Shown: positions 33,891 through 47,155, counted from the stretch's first letter. The stretch is DNA of 64,000 nt from Opisthocomus hoazin (GCF_030867145.1 NC_134418.1:250501-314500), one strand, 5' to 3'. The notes: generated from the letters alone by a model not told the origin. Translations and numbers: made by a program.

Positions 33891-34317
33891 GGGCCTTTCT
33901 GGCCTCTACTCACACCCCCCAGCCTCCCATCTCTTTACAGCCTCCTTTTTTTCTGGCCTCTACTCTCGCCCCTGGCCTCCCACCCCTCTGCGGCCTCCTT
34001 TTTTTCTTTCTGGCCTCTACTCTCGCCCCTGGCCTCCCACCCCTCTGCGGCCTCCCACCCCTCTGCGGCCTCCTTTTTTTCTTTCTGGCCTCTACTCTCG
34101 CCCCCGGCCTCCCACCCTGCTGCGGCCTCCCACCCCTTTCCGGCCTCCTTCTTTTTCTGGTCTCTACTCTCGCCCCCAGCCTCCCACCCCTCATCAGCCT
34201 CCTACCTCCCATTTTGCTGGCCTCTACATAGTTCAGCTTCCCACCCCTCTGCAACCTCCTACCTCTTTCCAGCCTCCACTCCCCGCCCCAAGCTTCCCAC
34301 CCCCGTCCCCACACACT
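33891..34317 (-). repeat. 75-bp pyrimidine-rich minisatellite, TU5 intron
   Basis: Shorter version of the TU3 array, with some units cut to about 56 bp by loss of one CTCCCACCCC module. Confidence 0.85.
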
Positions 34318-34320
34318 GAC

Positions 34321-35745
34321 AGAAAGAGAAAAACGACAGTGAACAGGGAAAAAGGTATTAAGAAACAAAGAAAGGGTCAGACGAAGAAGAGGGTGGTTAG
34401 GGTTGGAACCCCAACACAAACCAGCAAGGGGCTAGTGGACAGAGAGAGAGGAAGAGAAGAAAGGGCCGGGAAGCAAGACAGAGAAGGAGAGAAAGGCAAA
34501 AAGGGAGAGCCGGCTGGACAGGGACGTATAGCAAGAAACAACCAGACAGGCAGCAGGACAGAGACACAGAGACAGAAAAACCGGGGAACAGGAACCAGGA
34601 CAGAGTGACGGCGAGAGGAAACAAGGGCCAGGGAGCAGGACAGCGATGGAGAAAGAAGCACTGCGGCAGCAGGGTAGAAAGAGAAGGAAGAAAGGCCAGA
34701 AGAAGGATGGGGAATGACAGAGAAGGGAAAGAGAAGGACAAGGAGCAGGACAGATTGTCAAAGAAAGGGAGTGGGACAAGGTGATACTGAGAGAGAAAAA
34801 GGGGACAGGGAGGCAGGATAAAGTGAAAGACAGGCAAAAATAAGAGACAGGGGAGCAGGACAGAGACGGAGGGGGAAACGCCTCGGCTGGGCAGCAGGAG
34901 AGAGAGGCGGAGAAGGGAAAAAACAGCACAAAACCTGGGACGGCCAACCTGGGTGGGCGGGGAGCAGGTCAGAGAGCCGGAGAAAGGAAAAACACTGCTG
35001 TGGAGCAGCAGAGGGGAATGGAGAAAGAAAGAGAGCGAGGGGGAGCAGGGCAGAGAAACGGAGAGAGAAAATAAGTGACGGGGAGCAGGGCAGAGCCCTA
35101 GGAAGACGAAAATAAGACACGGGAGAAGACCGAGGAGCTCAGAGAGAAAGAAGGGTCGAAAGAAAACGCCAGAGAGGTAGAGAAATCAAGAAAAACAGGG
35201 ACGAGGAGCCTTGCAGAGACGGAGCACGAAAATGTTGGGCCGGTGAGCGCGAAAGAGGGAGAGAGAGACAGGGGCAGGGGGAGGAGATGAAGAAGAAAGG
35301 AGAGACAAAGATGGCAATGGAGCACAGGACACACAGGCAGAGAGAGAAAAAGGACAGTGAACAGGAAAAAAGGGACCGAGAAACAAAGAAAGGGTCAGAT
35401 CTAGACAAAGAGACCAAGAAGAGGGGGGGCGGGGGGGTGTGTGCAGGGAAACCCCAAAACAAACCAGCAAGGGGCTACAGGACGGAGAGAAAGGGCCATG
35501 AAGCAGGACAGAGAAGGAGAGAAAGGCAAAAAGGGAGAGCTGGCTGAACAGGGACGTATAGCAAGAAACGACCGGACAGGCAGCAGGACAGAGAAACAGA
35601 GACAGGGAGCCGGCTAAAGAAATTCTGGAGGGAGAAAAAGAGGGAGAGGTAGCAGGACACAAACACAGACAGAAGACGGGAGGTACAGGGAAAGGGAAAG
35701 AAAAGGAAAAAGAAAAAAAAAACAAACAAAACAATCACAGCAGCG
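34321..35745 (+). repeat. GA-rich minisatellite, T3-T1 intron of TU5
   Basis: Counterpart of 20856-22280; from 34985 on it repeats the first bases of the window. Confidence 0.75.
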
Positions 35746-36988
35746 TGGGAGAGAGAAGGATCCAGGGGAGGGCCCGGGACGCAGAAGAGGGGCGACAGGG
35801 CCCCGGAGGCCCGCCACTCACCGCAGATCTCGCTCTCGGCGCTGTCGGGAGACTCTGCCGCTTCAGGCGCTTCTCTCTCCTGCGCTCCTCCCTTCCTCTT
35901 CCGTAAGTCCGGTCGCTTGGCTGTCCTACACCTAAGAAAAAACGCGCATGTGTCGCGGCTCTCAGGACACGAGGCTCCCTAGGCACGTAGCCTCGCTCGC
36001 TCACGCGCTCCACAACCGTACCATGCTGCTGCTGGTGACACATACAGACCCTGCGGGACACGCTGGCGGCCTGGCCTGCTGCAGGCTACCAAGAGGGAGC
36101 CTTCCTCACCCGCAGAGGCAGGCTCTCTCCTGCCTGCGGAGCCAGGCAGCTTCCAGCCAGGTGGCCTTCCATTTTTTTTTCTTCTTCAGCCTTCTCGGGA
36201 CTCTGCAGCTTCAGCCCCGCCAGCTCCCGTCCGCAGCCACTCAACGGTCCGCCTCTCCCTTTTCGCCCCCACGACGCCAGGAGACCGAGGCCCGGCACAC
36301 ACAGCCCTCACAAGCCTGGAGCGGGCGCAGCCAACGGCATCCCCAGGGCAGGAACGGACAAACGCGTCCTCAGCGCGGCCCCTGCCACAGAGAAAGAAGC
36401 AGCGGCGACCGCGTTAAGGGAGGCCGAGGCACGCTCGAGGCCCAGTGTGCCGCCCGCACCACGGGCCTTGGGGGAGGCCGGGGGCTCCGGGACAGGCTTC
36501 AGGGGACGTGCTGGAGCTGGGGGCGGCTGCGCGGGGCGAGCGGGGCCGGGGAGCGCTGCCGAGTTGGGGGGGGGTGCCCGCATCCTTCCCCCCTCACCCT
36601 GCGTCACCTCCCGCCTCTGGCCCCGGGGCTGCCCGCACCCGCCTCGCCTCCAGCGCACCGGCAGCCTGCCGCAGCGGGCGGCTCGAAGCTTCCCGTCCCA
36701 CCACCCTCGGGCAGCCACCACGCACCCCCGCACCCGTCGCAGGGGAGCCCGCGCCTCACGGCTGGCCTCTCCGCTCCCCCGCCGCCCCGGCACCCGACAC
36801 CAGGGCGCCGCCATGCTGCTACGCCGTACCGCGCATGCGCCACGTGCCGACGGCGCGCCGGAGTGGCCAGTCCCCAGTCCCTGCGCGGAACGCCGGGCTG
36901 CAGTACCGCATCGCGGCCAGGGGACGGCGCCAGCGGACACGGCGCGGCGCCCACGCCCGGCCCCACCTCCGGGTCCAGGCAGCGCGCG

Positions 36989-37102
36989 CCGCCGGCAGGG
37001 GGCGGCGCCGCCGGCAGGGGGCGGCGCCGCCGGCAGGGGGCGGCGCCGCCGGCAGGGGGCGGCGCCGCCGGCAGGGGGCGGCGCCGCCGGCAGGGGGCGG
37101 CG
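36989..37102. repeat. 19-bp CTCF-like minisatellite, 6 copies
   Basis: Six perfect copies of the same 19-bp unit at the same place in the TU5 promoter block. The extra three units account for the whole 57-bp length difference from the TU0 block. Confidence 0.85.
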
Positions 37103-37531
37103 CCTCCGCACGGCTCCGGGCAGCGCCCTGCCGCGCGCCTCCCGCTCCGGGCAGCCCCCGACTCGCGGCTGCGACACGGCGCCGCACCCCCGCCGCTCCT
37201 TGCCCCCGACCTCCCGGGGGCTTTTCCCCAGGACCTGCCACTCCATCCACACCCCCACACACCCCGCGCTCACCTTCTCCCTCGCTGCAGCCGCAACCCG
37301 GCTACGGCTCCGCTCCTCCCTCGACTCGCACCGGCCCCTCCACAGCCACCCGGGGCACGGCAGCACCGGGCCCTCCACCGGCAGAGGGAGGGGCCGTCGC
37401 CATCAGCCGTGCTGCCCGCACCTGGGGCTCCTCCGGCTCCGGCCCACGGCTGGATCCCACGGTGCCGTCATTGGGCAAACACAAAGACCCTCTGAAGCCG
37501 TTTGGGCATTTCAGCAAGCAGGCAGGCGTCC

Positions 37532-38049
37532 TTTATTGCAGCACCGGACACACAGGGCACGGCTCCTCCCAGCGCGCACAGCACCTGTGCCACTCGAGCG
37601 GCAGTACCGAATTTTGGTCACCGGGTAGCAGCAGCGAGCTCTTGGACACGGCGCCACCGCGCATTCGCGTCTCCCGAGCCGCAGTACCGAACTTTGGTCA
37701 CCGGGTGGCAGCAGCGAGCTCTTGGACACGGCGCCACCGCGCATTCGCGTCTCCCGAGCCGCAGTACCGAACTTTGGTCACCGGGTGGCAGCAGCGAGCT
37801 CTTGGACTCGGCGCCACCGCGCATTGGCGCCACCCGAGCCGCAGTAACGAACTTTGCTCACCGGGTGGCAGCAGCGAGCCCTGCGGCACGCCCGGTCGAG
37901 GCGCGGCCGCACCGCTTTCTGGGGACCGGACGCAGCGGGAAGGCTGCAGAAAAACACACGGAACTGACCACAGAACTACCCTTCGTCCCGCGCAGCGGGG
38001 GCTGTGGCGGGACCAAGCACAACGCCTCGTCGCACATGCCCGAGAGCAA
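37532..38049 (-). other. Small minus-strand segment with own poly(A) signal, TU5 block
   Basis: Frame 37858-38049 and AATAAA 37532-37537; identical in translation to the TU0 copy. Confidence 0.3.
37602..37879. repeat. 80-bp tandem repeat, about 3.5 copies
   Basis: Same four-start arrangement as at 2561-2838, starts at 37602, 37682, 37762 and 37842. Confidence 0.85.
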
Positions 38050-38079
38050 TGCGGCTGCCCGGCAGCCGAGTCCCTGAAA

Positions 38080-38216
38080 ACGACACCTCCCGGCATGCCC
38101 TGGCTAGCAGGGCTCGGCCGCCCGGCAGCCGGAAGACTACACCTCCCGGCATGCCCCGGGGAGTAGCGTAGCCGACAGCGCGCCCCGCGCCCCAGCACTA
38201 CAGCTCCCAGCACGCC
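38080..38216. promoter_or_regulatory. Three ZNF143/THAP11-type elements, TU5 block
   Basis: Elements at 38080, 38136 and 38197, identical to those of the TU0 block. Confidence 0.7.
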
Positions 38217-38891
38217 GCGGGAGCTGCGGGCCTCGGCTTGCGGGGACACCGTGCCCGAAACGGCGCTGGACCCCCGCCGCTCCTTGCCTCCCACACGGAC
38301 CCCGCTCGGCAGGTACCCTCGCCCGCCTCGGGGCTTTCCCCGGGACCCGCCGCTCCATCGACCGCCCCGCGCTCACCTTCTCCCTCCCTGCAGCCGCAGC
38401 CCGGTCACGGCTCCGCTCCTCCCTCGGCTCGCACCGGCCCCTCCACGGCCACCCCGGTCACGGCAGCACCGGGCCCTCCACCGGCAGAGGGAGGGGCCGT
38501 CGCCATCAGCCGTGCTGCCCGCACCTGGGGCGGCCCCGGCCCACGGCTGGAGCCCGGCAGGAACAGGGGGCCGTCGCCCCTGCCCCACAGCCCGTCCCCT
38601 CCTCCCCTGGGCTCTGGCGCAGCCCCTCGTCCCGTGCAAACCACGCACAAACGCAGCCGCGAGGGCAAAAGGGACCGCAGGTCTTTATTCAGTCACGCAC
38701 CCAGCCAGTCCCGGGAGCCGCTCTGCTCCGGGGCTCGGGGCCCCCGATGCTCCCTCTGCCCCTCCGACACCTCGGCAGTCCTTCCCGCAGCTGCGCCCGT
38801 TGCTCCAGCAGGGAACAGTCGGTCAGTCCGCTCCCGGAGCGATGCGCTGCTCGGCAGAGGCCGCCAAAAATGAGGAGCAGGGTGCAGGCCA

Positions 38892-41800
38892 CTACAAGAG
38901 AGGAGAAAAGTGACAGCGGCGGTGTAACGAGAAAGCACGAAGCAGGGAAAGGGACAGCGAGAGAAGGACGGGGACAGGCAGTCCCACAGAGATGGAGAAA
39001 GAAGCAGCAGGAAGAGAGGAAGAGTGGCAGCAGAAAGAAGAAGAGGGAGCAGGACAGAGACCGAAAAAGGATGGGGGAGCAGGACAGAGGCGCAGAAAAA
39101 ACCTGCAACGGGCAGCACGACAGGAAGGGAGGAAAAAAGAATAGGGGCAGGGACCCGGACTGAGACAGATGGGGAAAGACAAAAAAAAAAAGCTACAAAA
39201 ACAGGGCAGAGAGGGAGGAATGAGACAACATGGACAGGGAGCCGGGACCGCAAACGACGGAGGGAAGGGGCGAGGGTGGGCAGGACAACACGAAACAAAC
39301 CACATAGCTACACGCTACAGGGAAAAGAGGGAAGACTTAAGAAGTAGGGAGCGGGAGCTGAACAAAAGAGAGCCAGAGAGGAAAAAGCCAGAGAGTAATG
39401 CGTACAGAAAGAAAGGGGGGGGGGATTCTAAAACAGGGTCATCGGGGAGACAGACACAAGTAAGAAGGACAAAGGACAAAAGCAACAGGCTACGAGGTGG
39501 AGAGGGAAGAATCAATGAATATGGACAGAGCGCTGGCCAGAGAGAGACCGAGAAAGGCAAAAGATGGCACGGGTGACAGGGCAGAGAGGGACGAATTTAA
39601 AAACCAGGCACAGGGAGTCGGACAGAGGGAAAGGCAGAAATAAGAGGAGAAAAAGTGACGGGCCACGGGGCAGAGAGGGAGGAATGGATAAAGAGCAACA
39701 GGGGACCGGACAGAGCACAATGGAGAATGGAAAAAAAGCAAAAGCACGCTCCAGGGAAGACGGAGGGACTGAAGAACAGCGACCAGGAGCTGGACAGCGA
39801 GACACAGAGGAAGACCAAAAAACCAACGAAACAAAACCAGTGATGGGCTACAAGATGGGCTGGGGGAAACACAAAACAGCGCCAGGGAGCTGGACACAGA
39901 GAGATGGAGACAGACAGACCAATAGCGTGGGGCTACAGGGGGCAGAGGAACGAATTAAACACTGAGGACGGGGAGCCAGACAGAGAGAGAGGGAGATCGC
40001 GGAGAACAGTGGTGGGTGCAGGAAGAAGAGGTAAGAGTTAATAAATGGGGACAGGGAGCCGCACAGGGAGGGACCGAGAAAGGCAAACACAGCAGCAGGG
40101 CATAGGGCAGAGAGGAAGAACTAAAAAACAGGGGCAGTGAGACAGACATAGAGAGATGGAGAAAAGAAAAAAGCAATGGGTGATGTGGCAGAGAGGGAGG
40201 ACTTAAAAACAGGCACGGGAAGCAAGAAAGACTGAAAGGGGGGGGGGCGGCGCTGAATCCAATAGGCAACAGGATGGAGAGGGAGGACTTAAAAGTGAGG
40301 GACGAGAAGCTGGGAAGACAGAGAGGTGGAGAAAGAAACAGAATCACAACACGCTACAGTGCCAAGAAGGAAGAAGCTGAACAACAGGGACAGGGAGCCA
40401 GACAAAGAGAGCCAGAGAAAGAAAAAATACCGACGGGCCACAGGACAGAGAGGGAGGAATGAAACAATAGGGATCCGGAGCCGGGCAGTCAGAGAGGGAG
40501 GAAGAAGAAATAGCCAGGGGCAATAAGGCAGAGAGAGAAGGCGGCAAAAACAGGGATCTGGACCAGATCGATGACAAAAGACAAGGACAGTGATGGGCTA
40601 TAGGGAGGAGAGGGAGGAATGCGAAGACAGGGGCGAGGCGCCAGATGCGGAGCAAGGCATACAGGAAGTACAGCAAAAGCTAGAGAGCAGAGAGGGAGGA
40701 ATTAAACCACAGGGATAGGGAGCCGGGGAGGGAGCTGGAAAAAGGGATGGAGGAGGGGAGACGAGGAGGAATTAAAAAATTGGGATCCAGAGCCCGAGAA
40801 AGAAGTAAAATTGCCACAGGCTAAATAAAGGGCCCAGAAGGAAGAAATTGAAAACCAGGGAGCAGAAGCCAGCCAGAGAGAGACGCAGAAAGGAAAAACC
40901 ACGATGGGCTCCCAGATGGAGAGGGAGGAATTTCAAAAAGGAAGGGAGCGGGAGCCATACACAGAGAGACAGAAAAAGGGAAGATAGCAACAGGCCACAG
41001 GGCAGCGAGGGAAGAATTGAAAAGTAGGGACAGGAAGCCGGACAGAGCGCAACGAGAAAGAAATGGCCGGGGGGGAAACACAGCACCACCACCTGCGACA
41101 GGCTACAGGGCTAGCCCAAGCTGGCCAGTGGAAATATTCCGTACCACAGACGTCACGCACAGCTTATAAATGGGGGCTGGCTGCGGGGCAGGAATCAGCT
41201 CTTGTCGTTTCCGCGAGTTGGAACCCGCTCTCGTCCGGGAGGTCAAACTATTTTGGAATTTAGCAAAACTTGCGATTTCCGGGTTCCGCAATCGCTGTTC
41301 GGGGACTGCCTGTGAATCGGTCATCGGGTGGTGAGAGAAACTGTACTGCGTATAGTTTGGTTCGCATGTGCGTTGTTGCAATTATTATCATCGTTATTAG
41401 AATTATCAGCAGTATTTCCTTTGTTGCCTTACTAAACTGTCTTTATCTCAACCGACAAGTTTGACCTTTTGTCCATTTGTCCTCCGCATCCCGCTGGGGA
41501 GGGAACGGGCCGGGGGTGGGGGCTGTGAGCGAGCAGCTCTCTAGTGCTTAGTTGCCGGCTGCCAAGTTAAACCATGACAGACAGAGAGGGAGGAATTAAA
41601 AAAAAACAGGACTGGGAGCAATCTACAGAGAGACGTCCGGGAACGAAAGTGTAAACAGCACCGCGTACAGGGCAGAGAGGGAGGAACTCAACAAAAATAG
41701 TAAGTAAAGACAGGGAGCCGGACAGAGGGACACAGAGACAGAGAAAACAGCAATGGGCTACAAGACAGAGAGGGGGGGATTAAAAAATCCTGGCGGGGAG

Positions 41801-42758
41801 CCGGACCGGGAGAGACGGCCAAAGAAATGAAATCGCGCCGTGGCACAGGGAAGACAGGAGGACAACACTGAAAACCAGGGCCTGGGAACTGGAAAGAGAG
41901 CGCCAGAGAATGAAAGAACTCCTGACGGGCTCTAGGGCAGAGACAGGAGGAATGAAAAAACAGGGGCGGGGAGACAGAGAGAGACAGAGAGAGAGAAATA
42001 AGAGGGGGGGAAAGCAACAGGCCGCAGGCTCCGGAGGGAGGAAGTGCGAAAGAGGGGCTGGGAGCCGCACAGGGAGAGGGTGGAGAAACAGACCTGCAGA
42101 AGTGACAGGGTATGGGGCAGAGAGGGAGGAACTTAAAAAAATCAGGACCTTGAGCCAGAAGAGACGGAGAAAATAAAAATGGTGACGGGTAACAGGGCAG
42201 AGAGGGAGGAATGAAAAAACAGGGACAGGAAGCCAAAACAGAGAGACTGCGAAGGCAAAAAGTCCCGACAGCTTCCGCAGAGAGGGCGAGGAACTGAAAC
42301 TTAGAGACAGGGAGTTGGACAGAGAGAGACAGAGAAAGAAAAAGAGAAAAAAGACGGAGATGCAGAAAGGGAAAAGGAGCGACAGGACAGAGAGGGAGGA
42401 ATTCAAAATGAGGGGCAGGGAGCAGAATAGAGAGAGATAGAGAAAGAGGCAGACGCGCAACGTGCTACGGAGCTGAGAAGGAAGACCTTGAACCAGAGGG
42501 ACAGGGAGCCGGACAGAGAGTCCCAGAGACGGCAAAAGTACCGACGGGCTATAGGGCAGAGAGGGGGGAAAGCAAAAACCGTGATCGGGAGCCAGACAGA
42601 AAGAGATAGGGAAGGAAAAAAAAGCCACGGGCTACAGGGCAGAGAGAGGGAGGACCTAAAAGATGGGGACAGGGAGCTGGTCAGAGATGGAGAAAGCAGG
42701 TACACGGGAGCGGGGAGGGGGTTGGAGGGGGCAGGGAGGAAAAAAAAGCCAAAAAGCA
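38892..42758 (+). repeat. GA-rich minisatellite, last intron of TU6, split by an LTR
   Basis: Counterpart of 3851-7690, LTR at 41111-41579. Confidence 0.8.
41111..41579 (+). mobile_element. Avian ERV solo LTR fragment (fossil), TU6 copy
   Basis: Same element and flanks. It shares one linked base near its middle with the TU1 copy, in line with the close kinship of the TU1 and TU6 units. Confidence 0.75.
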
Positions 42759-43044
42759 CAGCAGTGTGGGAAAGAGAGGGATCCAGGGGAGAGCCCGGGA
42801 TGCAGAAGAGGGGCGACAGGGCCCCGAGGGCCCGGCACTCACCGCAGATCTCGCTCTTAGCACTGCCGGGAGACTCTGCTGCTTCAGACGCTTCTCTCTC
42901 CTGCTCTCCTCCCTTCCTCTTCCGTAACTCCGGTCGCTTGGCTGTCCCCCACCTAAGAGAAAACGTCCATGTCTCGCAGCTCTGGCGAGACAAGGCTCCC
43001 TAGACACGTAGCCTCGCCTGCTCACGCACTACGCGCAGGAACAA

Positions 43045-44698
43045 GACAAGAGGGAAAGAGAGAGAGAGAGAGAGAATGACGAGCGGGCAGCAGAACTGAC
43101 GGATCAAGAGAGAAACTGAATCAGGGGAATAAAGAACGCTGGAGGGAGACAAACGTACAGGCAACAAGCCAGATGGACGAGGGCAGGAGACACACAGATC
43201 AGGACAAAGAGGTGGAGAAAGTGAAAACAGTGATGGGCTGCAGGATGAGAAAAAAGGCCAAGGAGCAGGACAGAGGAGAATAACGGGACAGCAAGCTGGA
43301 CAGGGGCATATAGCAAGAAACAAAGGGACAGGCAGCAGTATGGAGATATACAGACAAAGAGTTACGGGGAGGATGGAGGACAGAGAGAATGAGAGAAAAG
43401 GGACAGGGAGGGGGGCACAGATGGAGAAAGAAATGCTGGCGACAGAGAGAGGAAGAAAGCGACAGGACAGAGGCAGAGAGGTAGAGAAAGGAAGAAAAAA
43501 GTAGCGACGAGTAGGAGGCCAGAGGCACAAGGAAAAGACAGGAGGAAGGACAGAGTGACAGAGAAAACCGGTGAGGGACAGGACGCCAGAAAGAAAGATA
43601 CTGTGAAAGAGAGCGCGACAGGGAGCAGGACGCTGGGACAGACAGCAACCGAGAGCAACCGAGAGAACGGCAGCGAGGTGGAGCACAAGAGAAAACAGGG
43701 ACTGAGAGCAAGACCGAGGGGTGAAGCAATAAATAATGGGGCTGGGGAGCAGGACAGCAGAAGAGAGAGACAGAGAAGGGGACACATAAGACAACCGCAA
43801 ACTGAGAGGGAGAAGGAGAAGAGCACAGAGGGTCACAGACAAAAAGAGAGGGACGGCAGAAAGAGAAAAACAAGACGAGGGAGAAGGACTGAGGAGCAGA
43901 GAGAAAAAAGTACAGGGAAAAGGACAGAGATGCAGAAAACAAGGCAAGACTGGAGCCAGAACACAGGGCAAAACTGACAAGGACAGGCAGCGCAACAAAG
44001 GGATGGAGGAGGAAAGAACAGTGATGGGCCGCAGCACAGAGGAAAAGAGAGAAAAAGAGCAAGAAGAGCAAGAGAAGGAGAATGACAGGAGGGTGTAGAC
44101 AGAAAGACTGGGACACGTCAAAGGGGCACTTGGGGGACACACACATCGGAAGGGTAGAAAGGAAAAGGGAGGGATGGGGAGCAAGACAGCGTGATAGAGC
44201 GAGACGGAGGAAATGGAGTGCAAGGGCGCAGAAAAGCAGAGGTACTGGGAAGAGGAAAGAACGTCAGGGAGAGAAAGGTGAGGGTGGGGAGCAGGAGAGA
44301 GGTAGAGAACAAAAAAAATAGCCACAGGCAGAATAACAGAAATACGGAGAATAAAAAATTACTTCCAGGCAGCAGGACAGAGGCACAGAGCAAGAGGAAC
44401 AAAAAACCACAGGGAGAAGGACGGGTAACACACAGCATGACACTGCGGGAGTGAGAGGACGGAACAGGGCAAGGCAGAGGAATGAGGAGCAAAAAAAAAA
44501 AAACAACCCAGCAAACAGAAAGGGAACTGGACAGAGATAGGCAGCAGGGCACAGAGATGGAGAAAGAAAAAACAGCAACAAGGACAGGGAATGAGGAATA
44601 GAGAGGAAAAGAGCGGGACAGGGAAACAAATACAGACAAAAGAAGGGGAGGTACAGGGAAGGAAAAGAAAAGCTGGGGGGGGGGGGGGGGGAGGAGGA
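43045..44698 (+). repeat. GA-rich minisatellite, T2-T1 intron of TU6
   Basis: Counterpart of 8000-9655; 17-G run at 44675-44691. Confidence 0.8.
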
Positions 44699-44899
44699 AT
44701 CACAGCAGCATGGGAGAGAGAAGGATCCAGGGGAGGGCCCGGGACGCAGAAGAGGAGCGACAGGGCCCCGGAGGCCCGCCACTCACCGCAGATCTCGCTC
44801 TTGGCGCTGCCGGGAGACTCTGCCGCTTCAGGCGCTTCTCTCTCCTGCGCTCCTCCCTTCCTCTTCCGTAAGTCCGGTCGCTTGGCTGTCCTACACCTA

Positions 44900-46361
44900 A
44901 GAAAAAACGCGCATGTGTCGCGGCTCTCAGGACACGAGGCTCCCTAGGCACGTAGCCTCGCTCGCTCACGCGCTCCACAACCGTACCATGCTGCTGCTGG
45001 TGACACATACAGACCCTGCGGGACACGCTGGCGGCCTGGCCTGCTGCAGGCTACCAAGAGGGAGCCTTCCTCACCCGCAGAGGCAGGCTCTCTCCTGCCT
45101 GCGGAGCCAGGCAGCTGCCAGCCAGGTGGCCTTCCATTTTTTCTTCTTCTTCAGCCTTCTCGGGACTCTCCAGCTTCAGCCCCGCCAGCTCCCGTCCGCA
45201 GCCACTCAGCGCTCCGCCTCTCCCTTTTCGCCCCCACGACGCCAGGAGACCGAGGCCCGGCACACACAGCCCTCACAAGCCTGGAGCGGGCGCAGCCAAC
45301 GGCATCCCCAGGGCAGGAACGGACAAGCGCGGCCCCTGCCACAGAGAAAGAAGCAGCGGCGACCGCGTTAAGGGAGGCCGAGGCACGCTCGAGGCCCAGT
45401 GTGCTGCCCGCACCACGGGCCTTGGGGGAGGCCGGGGGCTCCGGGACAGGCTTCAGGGGACGTGCTGGAGCTGGGGGCGGCTGCGCGGGGCGAGCGGGGC
45501 CGGGGAGCGCTGCCGAGTTGGGGGGGGTGCCCGCCTCCTTCCCCCCTTCCCTTCCGTCACCTCCCGCCTCTGGCCCCGGGGCTGCCCGCACCCGCCTCGC
45601 CTCCAGCGCACCGGCAGCCTGTCGCAGCGGACGGCTCGAAGCTTCCCGTCCCACCACCCTCGGGCAACCACCACGCACCCCCGCACCCGCCGGAGGGGAG
45701 CCCGCGCCTCACGGCTGGCCTCTCCGCTCCCCCGCCGCCCCGGCACCCGACACCAGGGCGCCGCCATGCTGCTGCGCCGCACTGCGCATGCGCCACGCGC
45801 CGACGGCGCGCCGGAGGGGCCACAGCCTGCGCGCAACGCCTGGCTGCAGTACCGCTCCGGGTCGGGGCAGCGCGCGTCGCCGGCACGGGGCGGCACCTCC
45901 GCACGGCTCCGGGCAGCCCCCGACTCGCGGCTCCGACACGGCGCCGAACCCCCGCCCCTCCCTGTCCCCGACACGGACCCCGCCCTCCCGGGGGCTTTTC
46001 CCCGGGACGCGCTGCTCCATCCACCTCCCCCCCCACCCCGCGCTCACCTTCTCCCTCGCTGCAGCCGCAGCCCGGCCACGGCTCCGCTCCTCCCTCGGCT
46101 CGCACCGGCCCCTCCACGGCCACCCCGGTCACGGCAGCACCGGGCCCTCCACCGGCAGAGGGAGGGGCCGTCGCCATCAGCCGTGCTGCCCACACCTGGG
46201 GCTCCCCCGGCCCCGGGCCCACGACTGGAGCCCGGCAGGAACAGGGGGCCGTCGCCCCTGCCCCACAGCCCGTCCCCTCCTCCCTTGGGCTCTGGCACAG
46301 CCCCTCGTCCCGTGCAAACCAAGCACAAATGCAGCCGCGAGGGCAAAAGGGACCGCAGGTC
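44900..46361 (-). promoter_or_regulatory. Short CpG-island promoter block of TU6 (alpha)
   Basis: Short form with NRF1-type site 45784-45793. Same arrangement and linked variants as the TU4 block. Confidence 0.6.
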
Positions 46362-46568
46362 TTTATTAGTCACGCACCCAGCCAGTCCCGGGAGCCGCTC
46401 TGCTCCGGGGCTCGGGGCCCCCGATGCTCCCTCTGCCCCTCCGACACCTCGGCAGTCCTTCCCGCAACTGCGCCCGTTGCTCCAGCAGGGAACAGTCGGT
46501 CAGTCGGCTCCCGGAGCGATGCGCTGTTCGGCAGAGGCCGCCAAAAATGAGGAGCAGGGTGCAGGCCA

Positions 46569-47155
46569 CTACAAGAGAGGAGAAAAGTGACAGATGGCTG
46601 GACAGCGGCGGTGTAACGAGAAAGCACGAAGCGGGGAAAGGGACAGCGAGAGAAGCACGGGGACAGGCAGTCCCACAGAGATGGAGAAAGAAGCAGCAGG
46701 AAGAGAGGAAGAGTGGCAGCAGAAAGAAGAAGAGGGAGCAGGACAGAGACCGAAAATGAAGAACGGGGAGCAGGAAGGAGATGCAAAAAAAAACCCTGTA
46801 GCATTGAAAGAGGAAAAAAGAATAGCGGCAGGGACCTGGGCAAAGAGAGATGAGGAAATAGAATAGAATAGACATGGAGAAAGCAGTAGATCTGTGACGC
46901 GCTATGGAGCCGAGAAGGAAGGCCTCAAATCAAGGGACAAGGAGCCAGACAAAAGAGCACCAGAGACAGCAAAAGTACTGACAGGCTACAGAGCAGGAGG
47001 AAAGCAAAAGTAGTAACCGGGAGCTGAACAGAAAGAGGGGAAGAAGGAAAAAAACGCCACGGGCTGCAGGGCAGAAAGAGGGAGGACCTAAAAGATGGGG
47101 ACAAGTCAGAGACAGATGGAGAAAGAAGGTACACAAGAGCAGAAAAAAAAATAAT
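46569..47155 (+). repeat. GA-rich tract, last intron of TU7
   Basis: Counterpart of 19336-19915, no LTR. Confidence 0.75.

Larger units (their letters stand above)
32686..38506 (-). other. Predicted spliced transcription unit TU5 (beta type), complete copy
   Basis: Candidate first exons 38377-38506 and 37274-37403 (MATAPPS..., stop after GGAEP); 36598-36814 (MAAPWC..., donor CAGG/GTGAGG, phase 1); T1 35822-35931; T3 33566-33675; terminal exon ending upstream at 32892; AATAAA 32686-32691. T3 differs from the TU3 copy at a few bases (reads CGGTGCTG... with AGCTCTCACT) and is shared with TU7 and TU9. The promoter block carries six copies of the 19-bp CTCF-like repeat. The block from 34985 on is almost base-for-base the same as 1-3465 except for that copy number. 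Confidence 0.45.
35935..38683 (-). promoter_or_regulatory. Long CpG-island promoter block of TU5 (beta)
   Basis: Long form, NRF1-type site 36831-36840, six-unit 19-bp array 36989-37102, poly(A) signal 37532-37537, 80-bp repeats 37602-37879, ZNF143-like elements 38080-38216. It matches the TU0 block almost base for base apart from 57 bp of extra 19-bp units. Confidence 0.65.
38684..46177 (-). other. Predicted spliced transcription unit TU6 (alpha type), complete copy
   Basis: Candidate first exon 46048-46177; alternative start 45767; T1 44787-44896 (one base, CTTGGCG, unlike other T1 copies); T2 42843-42952; terminal exon ending upstream at 38891; AATAAA 38684-38689. It lacks the short GTGGCTGGACT stretch upstream of the last acceptor, as do TU1 and TU8. 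The LTR lies at 41111-41579 in the last intron. Splice sites are intact by eye. Product unknown. Confidence 0.45.
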
